Positions 45,966 to 55,226 are shown, counted from the first letter of the stretch. The stretch: 64,000 nucleotides of DNA from CAZEQK01 sp964514395 (GCA_964514395.1 CAZEQK010000005.1:52077-116076), one strand, 5' to 3'. The notes: generated from the letters alone by a model not told the origin. Program-made: numbers and translations.

Positions 45966-46604
45966 TTAATCTAATATTTCCTTAGGATTAACATTGGTAT
46001 CTTTAAATGTGTTTTTTGTTTCAAATACTTTCCCATCATATTTCTGTTTATTCATTTCATCTCTCACCAAATAGAGTGCCTCTCTAAATCGCTGGGAGTG
46101 AACAACCTCACGTTCTCGTAAATATTTCAAAGCATCAATTAATCCAGGATCATCTGTAAGATTAATTAGATTTTGGTAAGTAACTCTGGCTTTTTCTTCA
46201 GCCGCTATATCTTCGACTAAATCGGCAATTGGATCGCCCTTAGCCTGTATATAAGCTGCTGTCCATGGATTACCTGTTGCATCGACATAGAATAAAGCAT
46301 GATCATGATCAGCATAATAGCCGCCTAATCCTGCATTTTCCATTTGAGCTGGTGTAGCTCCCTTTATTAATTGATGTACCATCGTTGCAATCATTTCTAA
46401 GTGTGCTAATTCCTCTGTTCCTATATCTGTTAATAAAGCTTTTGCCTGTTTATTAGGCATACTATATCTTTGATTTAAATACCTTAAAGCCGCAGATAAT
46501 TCACCATCAGGTCCTCCATATTGTGTAATTAAATATTTAGCAATTATTAAATCAGGATTTCCAATTCTGATAGGTCTTTGTAACTTTTTTTCATAGATCC
46601 ACAT
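45966..46604 (-). CDS. cotJC: Spore coat protein CotJC, manganese catalase family
   Basis: 212 aa. Ferritin-like four-helix metal protein: the LTDIGTEELAHLEMIATMV and AAEEKARVTYQNL helices carry the Glu/His ligands of Mn-catalases. CotJC belongs to the inner spore coat and may remove peroxide. Transcribed with cotJB, 17 nt upstream. Confidence 0.94.
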   Translation of the reverse strand: MWIYEKKLQRPIRIGNPDLIIAKYLITQYGGPDGELSAALRYLNQRYSMPNKQAKALLTDIGTEELAHLEMIATMVHQLIKGATPAQMENAGLGGYYADHDHALFYVDATGNPWTAAYIQAKGDPIADLVEDIAAEEKARVTYQNLINLTDDPGLIDALKYLREREVVHSQRFREALYLVRDEMNKQKYDGKVFETKNTFKDTNVNPKEILD

Positions 46605-46621
46605 TTACTTATTCACCTCTT

Positions 46622-46873
46622 TTAATACATAATTTCCCATGGCCATGGCTCTGTAATCCATCTTACTGGATTTTCATTTTTAAACCCATAAATCGTTAGC
46701 GGGCCATAGTATTTTTCAACCTTTGGCATTAACATAGAAATTTGATAAGAAAGCTGCATTAAATCCTGCTGTGCCTTTGTATTGGATGGATGTGTATCTA
46801 AATACAAATTGGTTTCTAATAAAGCAAATTGTAATTCTTGCAACTTTAATAATAATTTTTTAGGCTTATGCAC
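46622..46873 (-). CDS. cotJB: Spore coat protein CotJB
   Basis: 83 aa from GTG at 46873, 7 nt after AAGGAGG. The family core LQELQFALLETNLYLDTHPSN and the ending YGPLTIYGF match CotJB. First gene of the minus-strand cotJB-cotJC-cotJA cluster. Confidence 0.9.
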   Translation of the reverse strand: MHKPKKLLLKLQELQFALLETNLYLDTHPSNTKAQQDLMQLSYQISMLMPKVEKYYGPLTIYGFKNENPVRWITEPWPWEIMY

Positions 46874-47007
46874 ATCAGTTCCTCCTTCATACAATCTTCT
46901 TTAACACCATATTCAACTAGGCAAATATCAGTAACCATGGTAAATGCCTAAATTTAGGTAAAAACCTATATATTCCTCATATGTTAAGCTAAAAAAAATG
47001 CATATAC

Positions 47008-47045
47008 AAAAAAAATCGATACGATTATCGTACCGATTTTCAATA
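47008..47045 (-). terminator. Terminator of the UPF0145 unit
   Basis: On the minus strand, aaatcggtacgat / atcgtatcgattt forms a stem with a T8 tail just after the UPF0145 stop. Confidence 0.85.
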
Positions 47046-47056
47046 TTATTTTTTTT

Positions 47057-47380
47057 TTATTTTTTTTCTACAATGGTAACTGCTGTTCCATATGCTAATA
47101 TTTCTGATGCATTTTGCATAATTTGTGAAGTCATGTAGCGAATATTGATGATGGCATTAGCACCTAAACCTTCAGCCTCATGAACCATTAATGAGGTAGC
47201 TTTCTGTCTTGCTTCTGTTAGCATTTCCGTGTATTCTTTAATTTCTCCACCAACTAATGTTCTAAACCCAGCAATAATGTCCTTTCCAATGTGCTTTGAT
47301 TGAACAATGTTTCCTCTAACCAATCCATGGACCTCGGTTATTTCATAACCTGCAATTTGTTCAGTATTTACGATAATCAT
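47057..47380 (-). CDS. UPF0145 (YbjQ-like) heavy-metal-binding-type protein
   Basis: 107 aa from ATG at 47380. GYEITEVHGLVRGNIV, the middle K.IGKDI.AGFR.LVGGEI.EYTEML.EAR..A and GANAIINIRY are the UPF0145/YbjQ motifs. Forms oligomeric beta-rich assemblies in relatives; function unknown. The upstream aaggagg lies inside the preceding gene, so the two are coupled. Confidence 0.9.
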   Translation of the reverse strand: MIIVNTEQIAGYEITEVHGLVRGNIVQSKHIGKDIIAGFRTLVGGEIKEYTEMLTEARQKATSLMVHEAEGLGANAIINIRYMTSQIMQNASEILAYGTAVTIVEKK

Positions 47381-47582
47381 CGTTTTCTTGTTCCTCCTTA
47401 TATTCTTTAACTCTATCCCTTGAAACACCTATTAAGACAAGTACAACACCTAATAAACCAATCGCAATAGTTGATAATATAAAGCCTTCATTAGGTTCTA
47501 TATTTATAAATATAGCGGAGATTGGAATGATTATCCACAATAAAATTGCAATGATGATCAAAGTCACCCCAGCTCTTGTCAT
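47361..47582 (-). CDS. Small two-TM membrane protein
   Basis: 73 aa, ATG at 47582 behind agaggggtgag. Two TMs (residues 5-27 and 33-55) and a charged tail. It overlaps the UPF0145 gene by 20 bp, so it is probably cotranscribed. No family recognised. Confidence 0.65.
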   Translation of the reverse strand: MTRAGVTLIIIAILLWIIIPISAIFINIEPNEGFILSTIAIGLLGVVLVLIGVSRDRVKEYKEEQENDDYRKY

Positions 47583-47689
47583 GATCTCACCCCTCTATTT
47601 AATTAACAATATATTCAAATTATAACGTATTATACGTTTCAGTAAATATATAGTTTCATAAAGGAGATGTAAGCTATTAAGGTCTTGAG

Positions 47690-47929
47690 TTAATCTTTAC
47701 CATAGGAGACATCATGAATAGGATGCATAAAGATAGCACTGTTGTGCATTATTCCTTCTTCAAGTTTTTTATTTTCTTCGGCTTCATTTCCGATATCATT
47801 CTCCTTATCCACCCATTCGTCACCAGCCATAATAGCAGGATCAATCTCTTTACTCCAGTATTCTAAAGGTGTTTTCTTTGTTTCCATCGCTTTTTTTGCA
47901 AAACTTTCTTTGTTAAAATTTTCTGGCAT
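47690..47929 (-). CDS. Small acidic protein, probably DUF3905-like
   Basis: 79 aa; consensus SD aaggaggtga precedes ATG at 47929. Contains YWSKEIDPAIMAGDEWVDKENDIG and ends MHPIHDVSYGKD, a pattern I recall from the Bacillaceae DUF3905 family (moderate certainty). Function unknown. The 360 bp between this gene and fixA hold promoter-like AT-rich DNA only. Confidence 0.7.
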   Translation of the reverse strand: MPENFNKESFAKKAMETKKTPLEYWSKEIDPAIMAGDEWVDKENDIGNEAEENKKLEEGIMHNSAIFMHPIHDVSYGKD

Positions 47930-48292
47930 TTTGTCACCTCCTTTTTATATTTGGTTAAAGAGTTTAAATATATGTATATTATAGTTTGTGAAAAATGTCG
48001 CTAATTAGAATTACAGTTTTATAAGTATTATTAAAAATATTCTCTTACTAAATTGTGAATTTTATGTTAAAATTAAAGTAATTAAAAGATTTATAATACA
48101 TTTATGTTTATTTAGTTTATATTCCAAAAGGGGAGAGGCAAAGATTAAAATTATTTTAATTTAAAAAAATAATTATTGATTATTGTCCCTTTTTTATTTA
48201 GACTAGTTTGTGAAACGATTATCAAACAAATGGTCTTTAACAAAAAAAATAAATGTAGAAAGAAATTATTTTTAGGGGAGAGGTGAAGTTGC

Positions 48293-49111
48293 ATGCATTA
48301 TGTAGTGCTAGTAAAACAAGTTCCAGATACAAGTGTTGTTAAATTAGATCCAGTTACTAATACACTTGATCGTAGTAGCGCTCCATCCATTATTAATCCT
48401 TATGATGCGCATGCTGTGGAGGAAGCCGTTCGATTGAAGAAAAAATACGGAGGAAAAGTTACAATCGTCTCTATGGGACCTCCGATGGCTGTGGAAGTCA
48501 TAAAAAAATCCATAGAATTAGGGGCAGATGAAGGATATCTCATTTCTGACCGTGCATTTGCTGGTTCAGATACATTAGCTACTAGTTATGCGATAACAGC
48601 AGCAATTAAGAAAGTTTCTGAAATCGAGCCTGTTGATTTAATTTTTGCGGGTAAACAAGCGATTGATGGAGATACAGCACAGGTTGGTCCAGGAGTTGCA
48701 ACAAGATTGCATATGCCAGTATTGGCACAAGTTAGCAAAATAACCGAATTTTCTTCAGAAAATAAGACAATTCGTATCGAACGTATGATTGAAGACGGAT
48801 ACGAAATTGTTGAATCCAAATTACCATGCTTAATTACCGTAGAAAAAGAAATTAATGATCTATCCTATGCACCTTTAACAAATATGATTAAAGCAGCAAA
48901 ATACAAACCTATTATTTGGACTACAGAAGACTTAGATGTTGACCGTGTTCAACTGGGATTAAAGGGATCTCCAACAATTGTTGGTAAAATTTTTGCCCCA
49001 CCAAAACTGTCAACTGGAGAAAAGATTCAAGGTACCCCAAGTGAAGTAGTGACCAAAGTAATGGATAAGTTATTAAATGATCATGGCTTGTTTGAAGGAG
49101 GCGTCATATAA
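48293..49111 (+). CDS. fixA: Electron transfer flavoprotein beta subunit FixA
   Basis: 272 aa. Opens YVVLVKQVPDTSVVKLDP and has NPYDAHAVEEAVRLKKKYGG and AGKQAIDGDTAQVGPGVA, all ETF-beta/FixA hallmarks. In FixABCX complexes it holds the bifurcating FAD region with FixB. SD aggggagaggtga. fixB starts 2 nt after it. Confidence 0.95.
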   Translation: MHYVVLVKQVPDTSVVKLDPVTNTLDRSSAPSIINPYDAHAVEEAVRLKKKYGGKVTIVSMGPPMAVEVIKKSIELGADEGYLISDRAFAGSDTLATSYAITAAIKKVSEIEPVDLIFAGKQAIDGDTAQVGPGVATRLHMPVLAQVSKITEFSSENKTIRIERMIEDGYEIVESKLPCLITVEKEINDLSYAPLTNMIKAAKYKPIIWTTEDLDVDRVQLGLKGSPTIVGKIFAPPKLSTGEKIQGTPSEVVTKVMDKLLNDHGLFEGGVI

Positions 49112-49113
49112 AA

Positions 49114-50445
49114 ATGGCTGTTACAATTTCTAGCGCATGTATACTGTGTGGAGCTTGTGTCGATACATGTCCGTCTGATGCTTTATTTTTAGGTGATAAT
49201 CAAGCAGAAGTTATTATTGATAAATGTGTAGAATGTGGCGATTGTATAGAAGTTTGTCCTACTGATGCAATTAGTATGCCAGAAGGAGCCGGTCAGAAGG
49301 TAGCTGAAAAGCCTCAGGTTGAGACTAAGACTGAAGTAGCTACTGAAAAAGTAGAAACTACCACTGTAGCCTCTAATGATAAAGAAAAAAAAGAGGTTCC
49401 GGAAGTTGAAATTCCTGAATCAGAGTATCAAGGAGTATGGGTTTATATTGAACAACGTAATGGAAAAATCGTACCTGTTTCCTTGGAACTATTAGGAGCA
49501 GGAAGAAAGCTAGCTGATAAAATTGGGGTTGATTTAGCTGGTGTATTACTTGGCAATAAGGTAACTCATAATTTAGATATGCTTTATGAACATGGTGCTG
49601 ACATTGTTTATATGATTGATGATCCTATCTTTGATCAATACCGTTCTGAAGCTTATCAAGTTGGTGTCGTAAACTTTGTTAAAATGTATAAACCTGAAAT
49701 ACTATTATTTGGTGCAACTGTTATCGGTCGTGACCTAGCTAGTACAGTGGCTACTGAATTGGGTACAGGACTAACAGCTGATACTACTCGATTAGATGTT
49801 GATTTGAATAGAAGACTTTTAGAGGCTTCTCGTCCAGCAATGGGTGGTAATATCATGGCTACTATTTTATGTAAGGATGATAGACCACAAATGGCAACAG
49901 TGAGACCTAAAGTAATGAAAGCGTTAGATCCTGAAAAAGGTCGTAAGGGTAAGTTAGTTACTGACTCAGTTAGTATAAATGAAAACGATTTAAGAACGAA
50001 AGTGATAAATGTTGTCCAAGAGATTGGGGATAAAATTAGAATTGCCGATGCTGACGTGATAGTTGCTGGTGGTAAGGGTATGCAGGATGAAAAAGGCTTC
50101 CAGTTAATTAGAACCTTTGCTAATCAAATTGGTGCTGCAACTGGAGCAAGTCGTGATGCAGTAGAAGCAGGATGGGCAGAGCATTCAGAACAAGTTGGTC
50201 AAACGGGAACTACAGTAGCTCCAAAATTATATTTTGCAATAGGTATTTCAGGAGCAGTACAGCATACTGTTGGTATGGAAAACTCAGAGGTTGTAGTAGC
50301 AATAAATAAAGATCCAAATGCGCAGATTTTTGACAAGTGTACTTATGGTATTGTAGGAGATGCATTCGAAATCATACCTAAGTTTATAGAAGAGTTTTCT
50401 AAGCTTGCTGAAGCTGCACAAGGAGGGGAGAAGAAGCATGCCTGA
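49114..50445 (+). CDS. fixB: Electron transfer flavoprotein alpha subunit FixB with N-terminal 2x[4Fe-4S] ferredoxin
   Basis: 443 aa. Residues 1-55 contain two CxxCxxCxxxCP clusters (CILCGACVDTCP, CVECGDCIEVCP). A ~40-residue Glu/Lys/Val linker is followed by ETF-alpha with the FAD domain GGKGMQDEKGFQLIRTFA, GQTGTTVAPKLYFAIGISGAVQH and INKDPNAQIF. The ferredoxin fusion gives an extra electron-entry module. Its 3' end overlaps fixC by 8 bp. Confidence 0.95.
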   Translation: MAVTISSACILCGACVDTCPSDALFLGDNQAEVIIDKCVECGDCIEVCPTDAISMPEGAGQKVAEKPQVETKTEVATEKVETTTVASNDKEKKEVPEVEIPESEYQGVWVYIEQRNGKIVPVSLELLGAGRKLADKIGVDLAGVLLGNKVTHNLDMLYEHGADIVYMIDDPIFDQYRSEAYQVGVVNFVKMYKPEILLFGATVIGRDLASTVATELGTGLTADTTRLDVDLNRRLLEASRPAMGGNIMATILCKDDRPQMATVRPKVMKALDPEKGRKGKLVTDSVSINENDLRTKVINVVQEIGDKIRIADADVIVAGGKGMQDEKGFQLIRTFANQIGAATGASRDAVEAGWAEHSEQVGQTGTTVAPKLYFAIGISGAVQHTVGMENSEVVVAINKDPNAQIFDKCTYGIVGDAFEIIPKFIEEFSKLAEAAQGGEKKHA

Positions 50446-51730
50446 AAAATTTGATGTCATTGTGGTTGGTGCAGGTCCTGCTGGCTCTTCTGCAGCACTA
50501 ACTTTAGCAAGAGCAGGACTTAACGTTATTATGTTTGAACGTGGAGAATATCCAGGCTCAAAAAACGTAATGGGTGGAGTGCTTTATCGTCACCAATTAG
50601 AAGAGTTGATACCTGATTTTTATGAAAGTGCTCCTCTTGAACGTCCAATTGTTGAACAAAACTTCTGGATGTTAGATGGAGAATCAGTTTTTAAAATAGG
50701 ATATAAAGGATTAGAGTTTGCGAAACCTCCATATAACAATTTTACTGTTTTACGTGCTAAATTTGATAAATGGTTAGCAAACAAAGCTGTTGAAGCAGGT
50801 GCACTACTAATTAATGAAACAGTGGTTACCGACCCTATTGTGGAGGATAGTAGAGTAATCGGAGTTAAAACAGACCGTCCGGATGGTGACGTCTATGCAG
50901 ATATCGTGATTCTTGCAGATGGCGTAAACTCATTGATGGCAAAAAAATTAGGTTTCCATAAAGAATGGAAACCAGATGAAGTAGCACTTGCATCTATGCA
51001 GGTAATCAATCTTCCTGCAGAGAAAATTGAAGATCGTTTTAATTTAGAGAAGGATCAAGGTGCAACAATAGAACTTTTTGGTGATTCAACAAAAGGTTCT
51101 CTAGGAACTGCATTTATCTATACAAATAAAGAGAGTATTAATATAGGGGTAGGTACATTACTTTCCTCATTAATGAAAGAAAAAATGCGCCCACATGAAT
51201 TATTAGAAACTCTAAAACAGCATCCTATGATTAGGAAGTTAATTGAAGGTGGGGAACCAAAGGAATATTTAGCTCACCTAATTCCTGAAGGAGGCTATCA
51301 TTCCATTCCAAAAGTAGCCGGTCATGGCGTGATGATTGTAGGGGATGCTGCACAATTAGTTAATGGTATCCATCGTGAAGGGTCTAACTTAGCAATGGCA
51401 TCTGGCCGCTTTGCTGCAGAGACAGCTATCTTGGCGAAAGAGCTTAATGATTATTCTGAAAATATTTTAGACACTTATCGCACAAAATTATTATCAAGCT
51501 TTATTGGTGAAGATCTGAAGAAATATAAAGATGCGGCACATACATTAGACCATAATCCTCAGTACTTTAAGGAATTTATTCCTATGATGAATAAGGCAGC
51601 AAGTGAATTTTTCACAGTTGATGGTGTTTCTAAATGGGATAAACAGAAGAAGATCTTCGGTATGGTTCAGGAGAGAGGAACAATTTCAACGGTTAAAGAC
51701 CTATACCGTGCATGGAAGGTGATGAAATAA
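50438..51730 (+). CDS. fixC: FixC, ETF-quinone oxidoreductase-like flavoprotein
   Basis: 430 aa from ATG 50438 (aaggagggga upstream, within fixB). Rossmann GxGxxG: VVGAGPAGSSAALTLARAGLNV; later GVMIVGDAAQLVNGIHREGSNLAMASGR. Delivers the high-potential electrons to quinone while the low-potential branch reduces ferredoxin/flavodoxin. Immediately followed by fixX. Confidence 0.95.
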   Translation: MPEKFDVIVVGAGPAGSSAALTLARAGLNVIMFERGEYPGSKNVMGGVLYRHQLEELIPDFYESAPLERPIVEQNFWMLDGESVFKIGYKGLEFAKPPYNNFTVLRAKFDKWLANKAVEAGALLINETVVTDPIVEDSRVIGVKTDRPDGDVYADIVILADGVNSLMAKKLGFHKEWKPDEVALASMQVINLPAEKIEDRFNLEKDQGATIELFGDSTKGSLGTAFIYTNKESINIGVGTLLSSLMKEKMRPHELLETLKQHPMIRKLIEGGEPKEYLAHLIPEGGYHSIPKVAGHGVMIVGDAAQLVNGIHREGSNLAMASGRFAAETAILAKELNDYSENILDTYRTKLLSSFIGEDLKKYKDAAHTLDHNPQYFKEFIPMMNKAASEFFTVDGVSKWDKQKKIFGMVQERGTISTVKDLYRAWKVMK

Positions 51731-52027
51731 ATGTCAGAACCACTAAAAAAGGTTAATATTGATGACTTGCAATATCTTACACGTTTTGTGTCTGATACAG
51801 AATCTCATCTAATAGTACAGAATCACAATGTTTGTTTAGAAAACTGCCCAGAAAAATATTGTACTGTCTTTTGCCCAGCAGAGGTGTATAAATGGGAAGG
51901 GGACAGAATGTTTGTCGGATTTGAAGGCTGCCATGAATGTGGAAGCTGTCGGATTGGATGCCCACATGAAAATATTGAATGGAGATATCCAAAGGGTGGA
52001 TTAGGTATTGTATTTAGATTAGCTTAA
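51731..52027 (+). CDS. fixX: Ferredoxin-like protein FixX
   Basis: 98 aa starting directly after the fixC stop. Cys-rich: CPEKYCTVFCPAEVYKW and CHECGSCRIGCPHENIEWRYP, the FixX pattern. Completes a four-gene electron-bifurcation operon that can supply low-potential electrons. No nitrogenase genes are in the window. Confidence 0.95.
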   Translation: MSEPLKKVNIDDLQYLTRFVSDTESHLIVQNHNVCLENCPEKYCTVFCPAEVYKWEGDRMFVGFEGCHECGSCRIGCPHENIEWRYPKGGLGIVFRLA

Positions 52028-52034
52028 GCGTATT

Positions 52035-52075
52035 AAAAAGCGATATACCTTCATGTATATCGCTTTTTATGTTTT
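52035..52075 (+). terminator. Rho-independent terminator of fixABCX
   Basis: aaaaagcgatatac (52035-52048) / gtatatcgcttttt (52055-52068), followed by further T runs. Confidence 0.92.
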
Positions 52076-52253
52076 TTTTTTGAAATATATGCTTTTGTAT
52101 AGGTTTGCAATTTTTATTTTTTTAGTATAATATACCTTATGGGGTATATAAAACCCTTTTGGCATTTACTATTTCTGTCATGTAACATTATAATATAAAT
52201 ATCAAAAATTTTAGTTTTATTATTTTTTTCATACCAATTGATAGGAGGTATTT

Positions 52254-52646
52254 ATGATGAAAGTAGCTGTCGCGGTGTTACCAAATGGTAATATAAATGC
52301 TCATTTTGGTAGAGCAAATAAGTTAGCTATAGCAACAGTTGAAGAAAAGCAAATTGCAGGCTGGGAAGAAATCGAAGTGCCTTTTGCTAGTACACATGGA
52401 GAACATAATCACGATCATGAACACGATCACAATCACAATCATGAACACCATCAGCATGCACCAGTACATCGTGAATCCATTAAAGATTTTTTAGTAAATC
52501 ATCATGTTAACGTTGTATTATTAGAACATGCGGGCCCAGGAATGCAATTAGTTCAAGAACAAACGGATATTAAAATCGTTGTTGGTGCTCAAGGGGATGC
52601 AAAGTCTGCAATCCAAGCATTAATTGATCAGGGCTTTACAGATTAA
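52254..52646 (+). CDS. NifX/NifB-type (Fe-Mo cofactor-binding fold) protein with His-rich insert
   Basis: 130 aa, SD taggaggta. It opens MKVAVAVLPNGNINAHFGRANKLAIATVEE and ends with VVLLEHAGPG, IVVGAQGDAKSAIQALIDQG, the dinitrogenase iron-molybdenum cofactor fold. Residues about 45-72 are an insert with some 14 His alternating with Asn, Asp and Glu, an evident metal-binding loop. A metal or cofactor carrier is inferred. It lies between fixABCX and the selenoprotein. Confidence 0.85.
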   Translation: MMKVAVAVLPNGNINAHFGRANKLAIATVEEKQIAGWEEIEVPFASTHGEHNHDHEHDHNHNHEHHQHAPVHRESIKDFLVNHHVNVVLLEHAGPGMQLVQEQTDIKIVVGAQGDAKSAIQALIDQGFTD

Positions 52647-52756
52647 AGATTTACATATAGAATCAATTTTTTAACCTTTTAGGTTAAATTAAGCTATAAA
52701 AGGAAAAGATATTACAAAAAGTCTTTTCTAAATTACATTGCAAAGGAGATGAGAAA

Positions 52757-53410
52757 ATGGCAAAGATCGATGAAAAAGATAAAGAGACGATTCGCAATAT
52801 GTTTAACGAACAAATGCAAGGAAGTACTAATATTCGTTTCTTTGAAACAAAAACAGGTTGTGATTACTGTCAGGATACTAAGGAAATCTTAGAAGAATTA
52901 TCAGCACTTTCTGATAAGATTAATATGCAAGTGTTTGATAAAGATGATAATGCTGATGAAGTATCTCGTTATGATGTAGATAAATTTCCAGCTATTGTTT
53001 TTGTAAAAGAAGATGGAACAGACACAGGTATCCGTTTTTTTGGAATACCATCTGGTTATGAATTCAGTACCCTAATCGAAGATATTATCGATGTTGCGAA
53101 TAATAAAACTGATTTATCACAAGCAACTATTGATCAACTAGCTAATATTTCTCAAGAAGTAAAAATTTCAGTTTTCGTAACCCCAACCTGACCACACTGT
53201 CCTCGCGCGGTTCGCGTGGCTCATCAGATGGCATTGGTTAACCCAAATATTAGGGGTGAAATGATTGAAGCAATGGAATTCCCAGATTTATCAAGTAAAT
53301 ATAATGTATACGGAGTTCCAAAAATTGTTTTTAATGACGGGAAAGCTGAACAAGAGGGAGCAGTACCTGAAGAGGTATTTCTTCAAAAAATTATGGAGTC
53401 ACTTCAATAA
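52757..53410 (+). CDS. Selenocysteine-containing protein disulfide oxidoreductase (two thioredoxin folds)
   Basis: 217 aa when TGA 53189-53191 is read as selenocysteine (residue 145); conventional gene finders would split it into two. Domain 1 (residues about 20-120) has FFETKTGCDYCQDTKE (Cys35, Cys38). Domain 2 has FVTPT-U-PHCPRAV, a thioredoxin/glutaredoxin CxxC with Sec first and Cys148 second, then YNVYGVPKIVFNDGK with the cis-Pro. Frame, similarity and domain structure continue unbroken through the TGA to TAA 53408-53410. A GC-rich hairpin follows the TGA, and selB and tRNA-Sec lie within 11 kb. SD caaaggagatgag. Likely a PDO/Grx-like thiol-disulfide or peroxide-linked reductase. Confidence 0.92.
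53189..53219 (+). promoter_or_regulatory. UGA(Sec) codon and bacterial SECIS-like hairpin
   Basis: Starting right after TGA, CCA (53192-53194) can pair with TGG (53217-53219). CGCG (53204-53207) pairs with CGCG (53213-53216), closing an apical loop CGGTT that contains the GGU of bacterial SECIS loops. The local GC richness contrasts with the AT-rich gene. Confidence 0.8.
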
Positions 53411-53415
53411 TAATG

Positions 53416-53453
53416 AAAAGCATCTGATAAGATATCAGATGCTTTTTTTTTCA
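53416..53453. terminator. Terminator between the selenoprotein gene and the convergent subtilase
   Basis: aagcatctgat (53418-53428) / atcagatgctt (53434-53444) followed by T8. Confidence 0.9.
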
Positions 53454-55226
53454 TTACCTTATTCTCTTTAATAAAATTTCTTCTATCCATTTTTTAAACA
53501 TGTTTTTATAAATACTCTTAGGGCTTGCATATAAAATTGCTTTTTTAATATTTATTTCTCCATAACCATAGTAATTATCTTTTCCTGTTTTACCGAGATC
53601 AGTAGCTGTATTTTTTATAATTAAGCCTACATCTTTATTTGATAGGCTAGGATTTAATGCTCTGATTAACCCTGCTAAAGCTGCCACATGTGGACTAGCC
53701 ATTGATGTACCAGTTAATGCTGCGTACCGATTTCCAGGGTAGGTGCTTGCAATGTTTACCCCTGGTGCTACGACATCTATATAGGAACCAAAGTTGGAGA
53801 AATTCGTTCTTCTTTTGGACGAATCACTGGCAGAAACAGCGATGACTTCTGGATAAGCTGCTGGGAAGCTTAATTTATCAGTGTTGTCATTACCCGATGC
53901 AGCCACTAGTACCACATCATGGTTGTACGCATATTTAATTGCATCATGTAAATATTTTGACTCTGCATAATTTCCTAAGCTTAGATTAATCACCTTGGCA
54001 CCGTGGTCAGTGGCCCAAATGATTCCTTGGGCAACATCATATAAGGTTCCTGCACCAGACTGGTCAAGGACTTTTATAGGCATTATTTTGTTGTACCATG
54101 TGATTCCGGCGATACCCTCATTATTATTTGTATTGGCGGAAATAATACCAGCTACATGAGTACCATGACCATCATCATCATTTGGAGGTAAAGAGGGATC
54201 CAAAATATTAATACCTTTGATAATTTTCCCTTTAAATTCTGTATGATTAAGATCGACACCTGTATCGATAATTGCGATAATTACACTTTCGTTACCTTTT
54301 GTCCACTTCCATGCTTGCTCTGTATTAATTAAAGGTAGATTCCATTGATATTTTTGATAAAGAACATCATTTGGAATGAAAGAGTAAGATTCAGTGTTAC
54401 CATTAGCTTGTGCACTATTGGTTAGATAGATAAAATGGGGTTCTGCATAAACTAATTCGGAACTTTTTGATTTTTCTTTTTCTAATAATCTCAACAATTC
54501 TTTTGTTGAGTTATCCTTACTGTAAGCTAAAATAAAATTTTTATTATGTTTTTTAACTTGGAAATTATATTTGGAGCTTAATTGTTTAATGTAATTTTCA
54601 GTCACTCCATCCTTTAGCTTTATCACTACTTCATGTTTAATGTAATGACTGATTCCCTTCTCATCTTCCTGAGGCTTTAAATCAGGTAGACGTTTATTAA
54701 TACTTAAACCTAAGTTTTTTTTTGATTGATATTTTGTGGGTATTGTTTTCCAACGATTATTTTGTAAATAGGTTACAGTAAACATTCTTAGTTGCTGTTT
54801 CTTTTTAATTTCTGAAAAAATAGATGGTCTAAGCTTCATTCTATAATTTATACTAGCTGTTTCATTCTTTACCTTTAAATCTGCTAATACATAAGCTCCT
54901 TTTTTATCAATTTCCATAATAAACTTTTCAGTTATTTTATTCTTAGAAGGCATAGGATGAATGTACTCTATTTCAGTAAATTTTCTCTTTAATGTAACGA
55001 TATCTTTATTTTTTTCAAGAAAAAACTTTATGTTAGCTAAATCCTGAGCAACATTCATCTTCGTGGTTAAAAGAGCATCTTTTTCAATATATTTTATTTC
55101 TACGTTTTTTTCTTTCGTTATATCAGATATGTTTGATAAATTTTGTTTTGTATGATTTGGATATAGTGAAAAGGTTACCAGTATGAACAAAATTGCAATA
55201 ATTGTACTGCTCTTGAAAGCTTTCAT
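53454..55226 (-). CDS. Subtilisin-like (S8) serine protease, secreted
   Basis: 590 aa with an N-terminal signal segment (residues 5-22). A long pro-region of ~280 residues includes an I9-like part (HEVVIKLKDGVTENYIKQL). The complete triad is visible: Asp321 in IIDTGVD, His354 in HGTHVAGI, Asn446 in AASGN and Ser508 in GTSMASPHVA. Extracellular protease. Unlike the fragment at 21.5-22.3 kb it is intact. Confidence 0.94.
   Translation of the reverse strand: MKAFKSSTIIAILFILVTFSLYPNHTKQNLSNISDITKEKNVEIKYIEKDALLTTKMNVAQDLANIKFFLEKNKDIVTLKRKFTEIEYIHPMPSKNKITEKFIMEIDKKGAYVLADLKVKNETASINYRMKLRPSIFSEIKKKQQLRMFTVTYLQNNRWKTIPTKYQSKKNLGLSINKRLPDLKPQEDEKGISHYIKHEVVIKLKDGVTENYIKQLSSKYNFQVKKHNKNFILAYSKDNSTKELLRLLEKEKSKSSELVYAEPHFIYLTNSAQANGNTESYSFIPNDVLYQKYQWNLPLINTEQAWKWTKGNESVIIAIIDTGVDLNHTEFKGKIIKGINILDPSLPPNDDDGHGTHVAGIISANTNNNEGIAGITWYNKIMPIKVLDQSGAGTLYDVAQGIIWATDHGAKVINLSLGNYAESKYLHDAIKYAYNHDVVLVAASGNDNTDKLSFPAAYPEVIAVSASDSSKRRTNFSNFGSYIDVVAPGVNIASTYPGNRYAALTGTSMASPHVAALAGLIRALNPSLSNKDVGLIIKNTATDLGKTGKDNYYGYGEINIKKAILYASPKSIYKNMFKKWIEEILLKRIR

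Noticed and set aside
48207..48230. Imperfect palindrome TTTGTGAAACG…TCAAACAAA upstream of fixA, considered as a Rex or CcpA site
   Set aside because: The second half does not match the Rex half-site and the spacing does not fit a cre site, so it is not strong enough to call.
53189..53191. TGA as a simple nonsense mutation splitting a thioredoxin-like gene
   Set aside because: It falls exactly on the redox-active Cys column, is followed by a SECIS-like hairpin, and selB and tRNA-Sec are nearby, so selenocysteine is far more likely.
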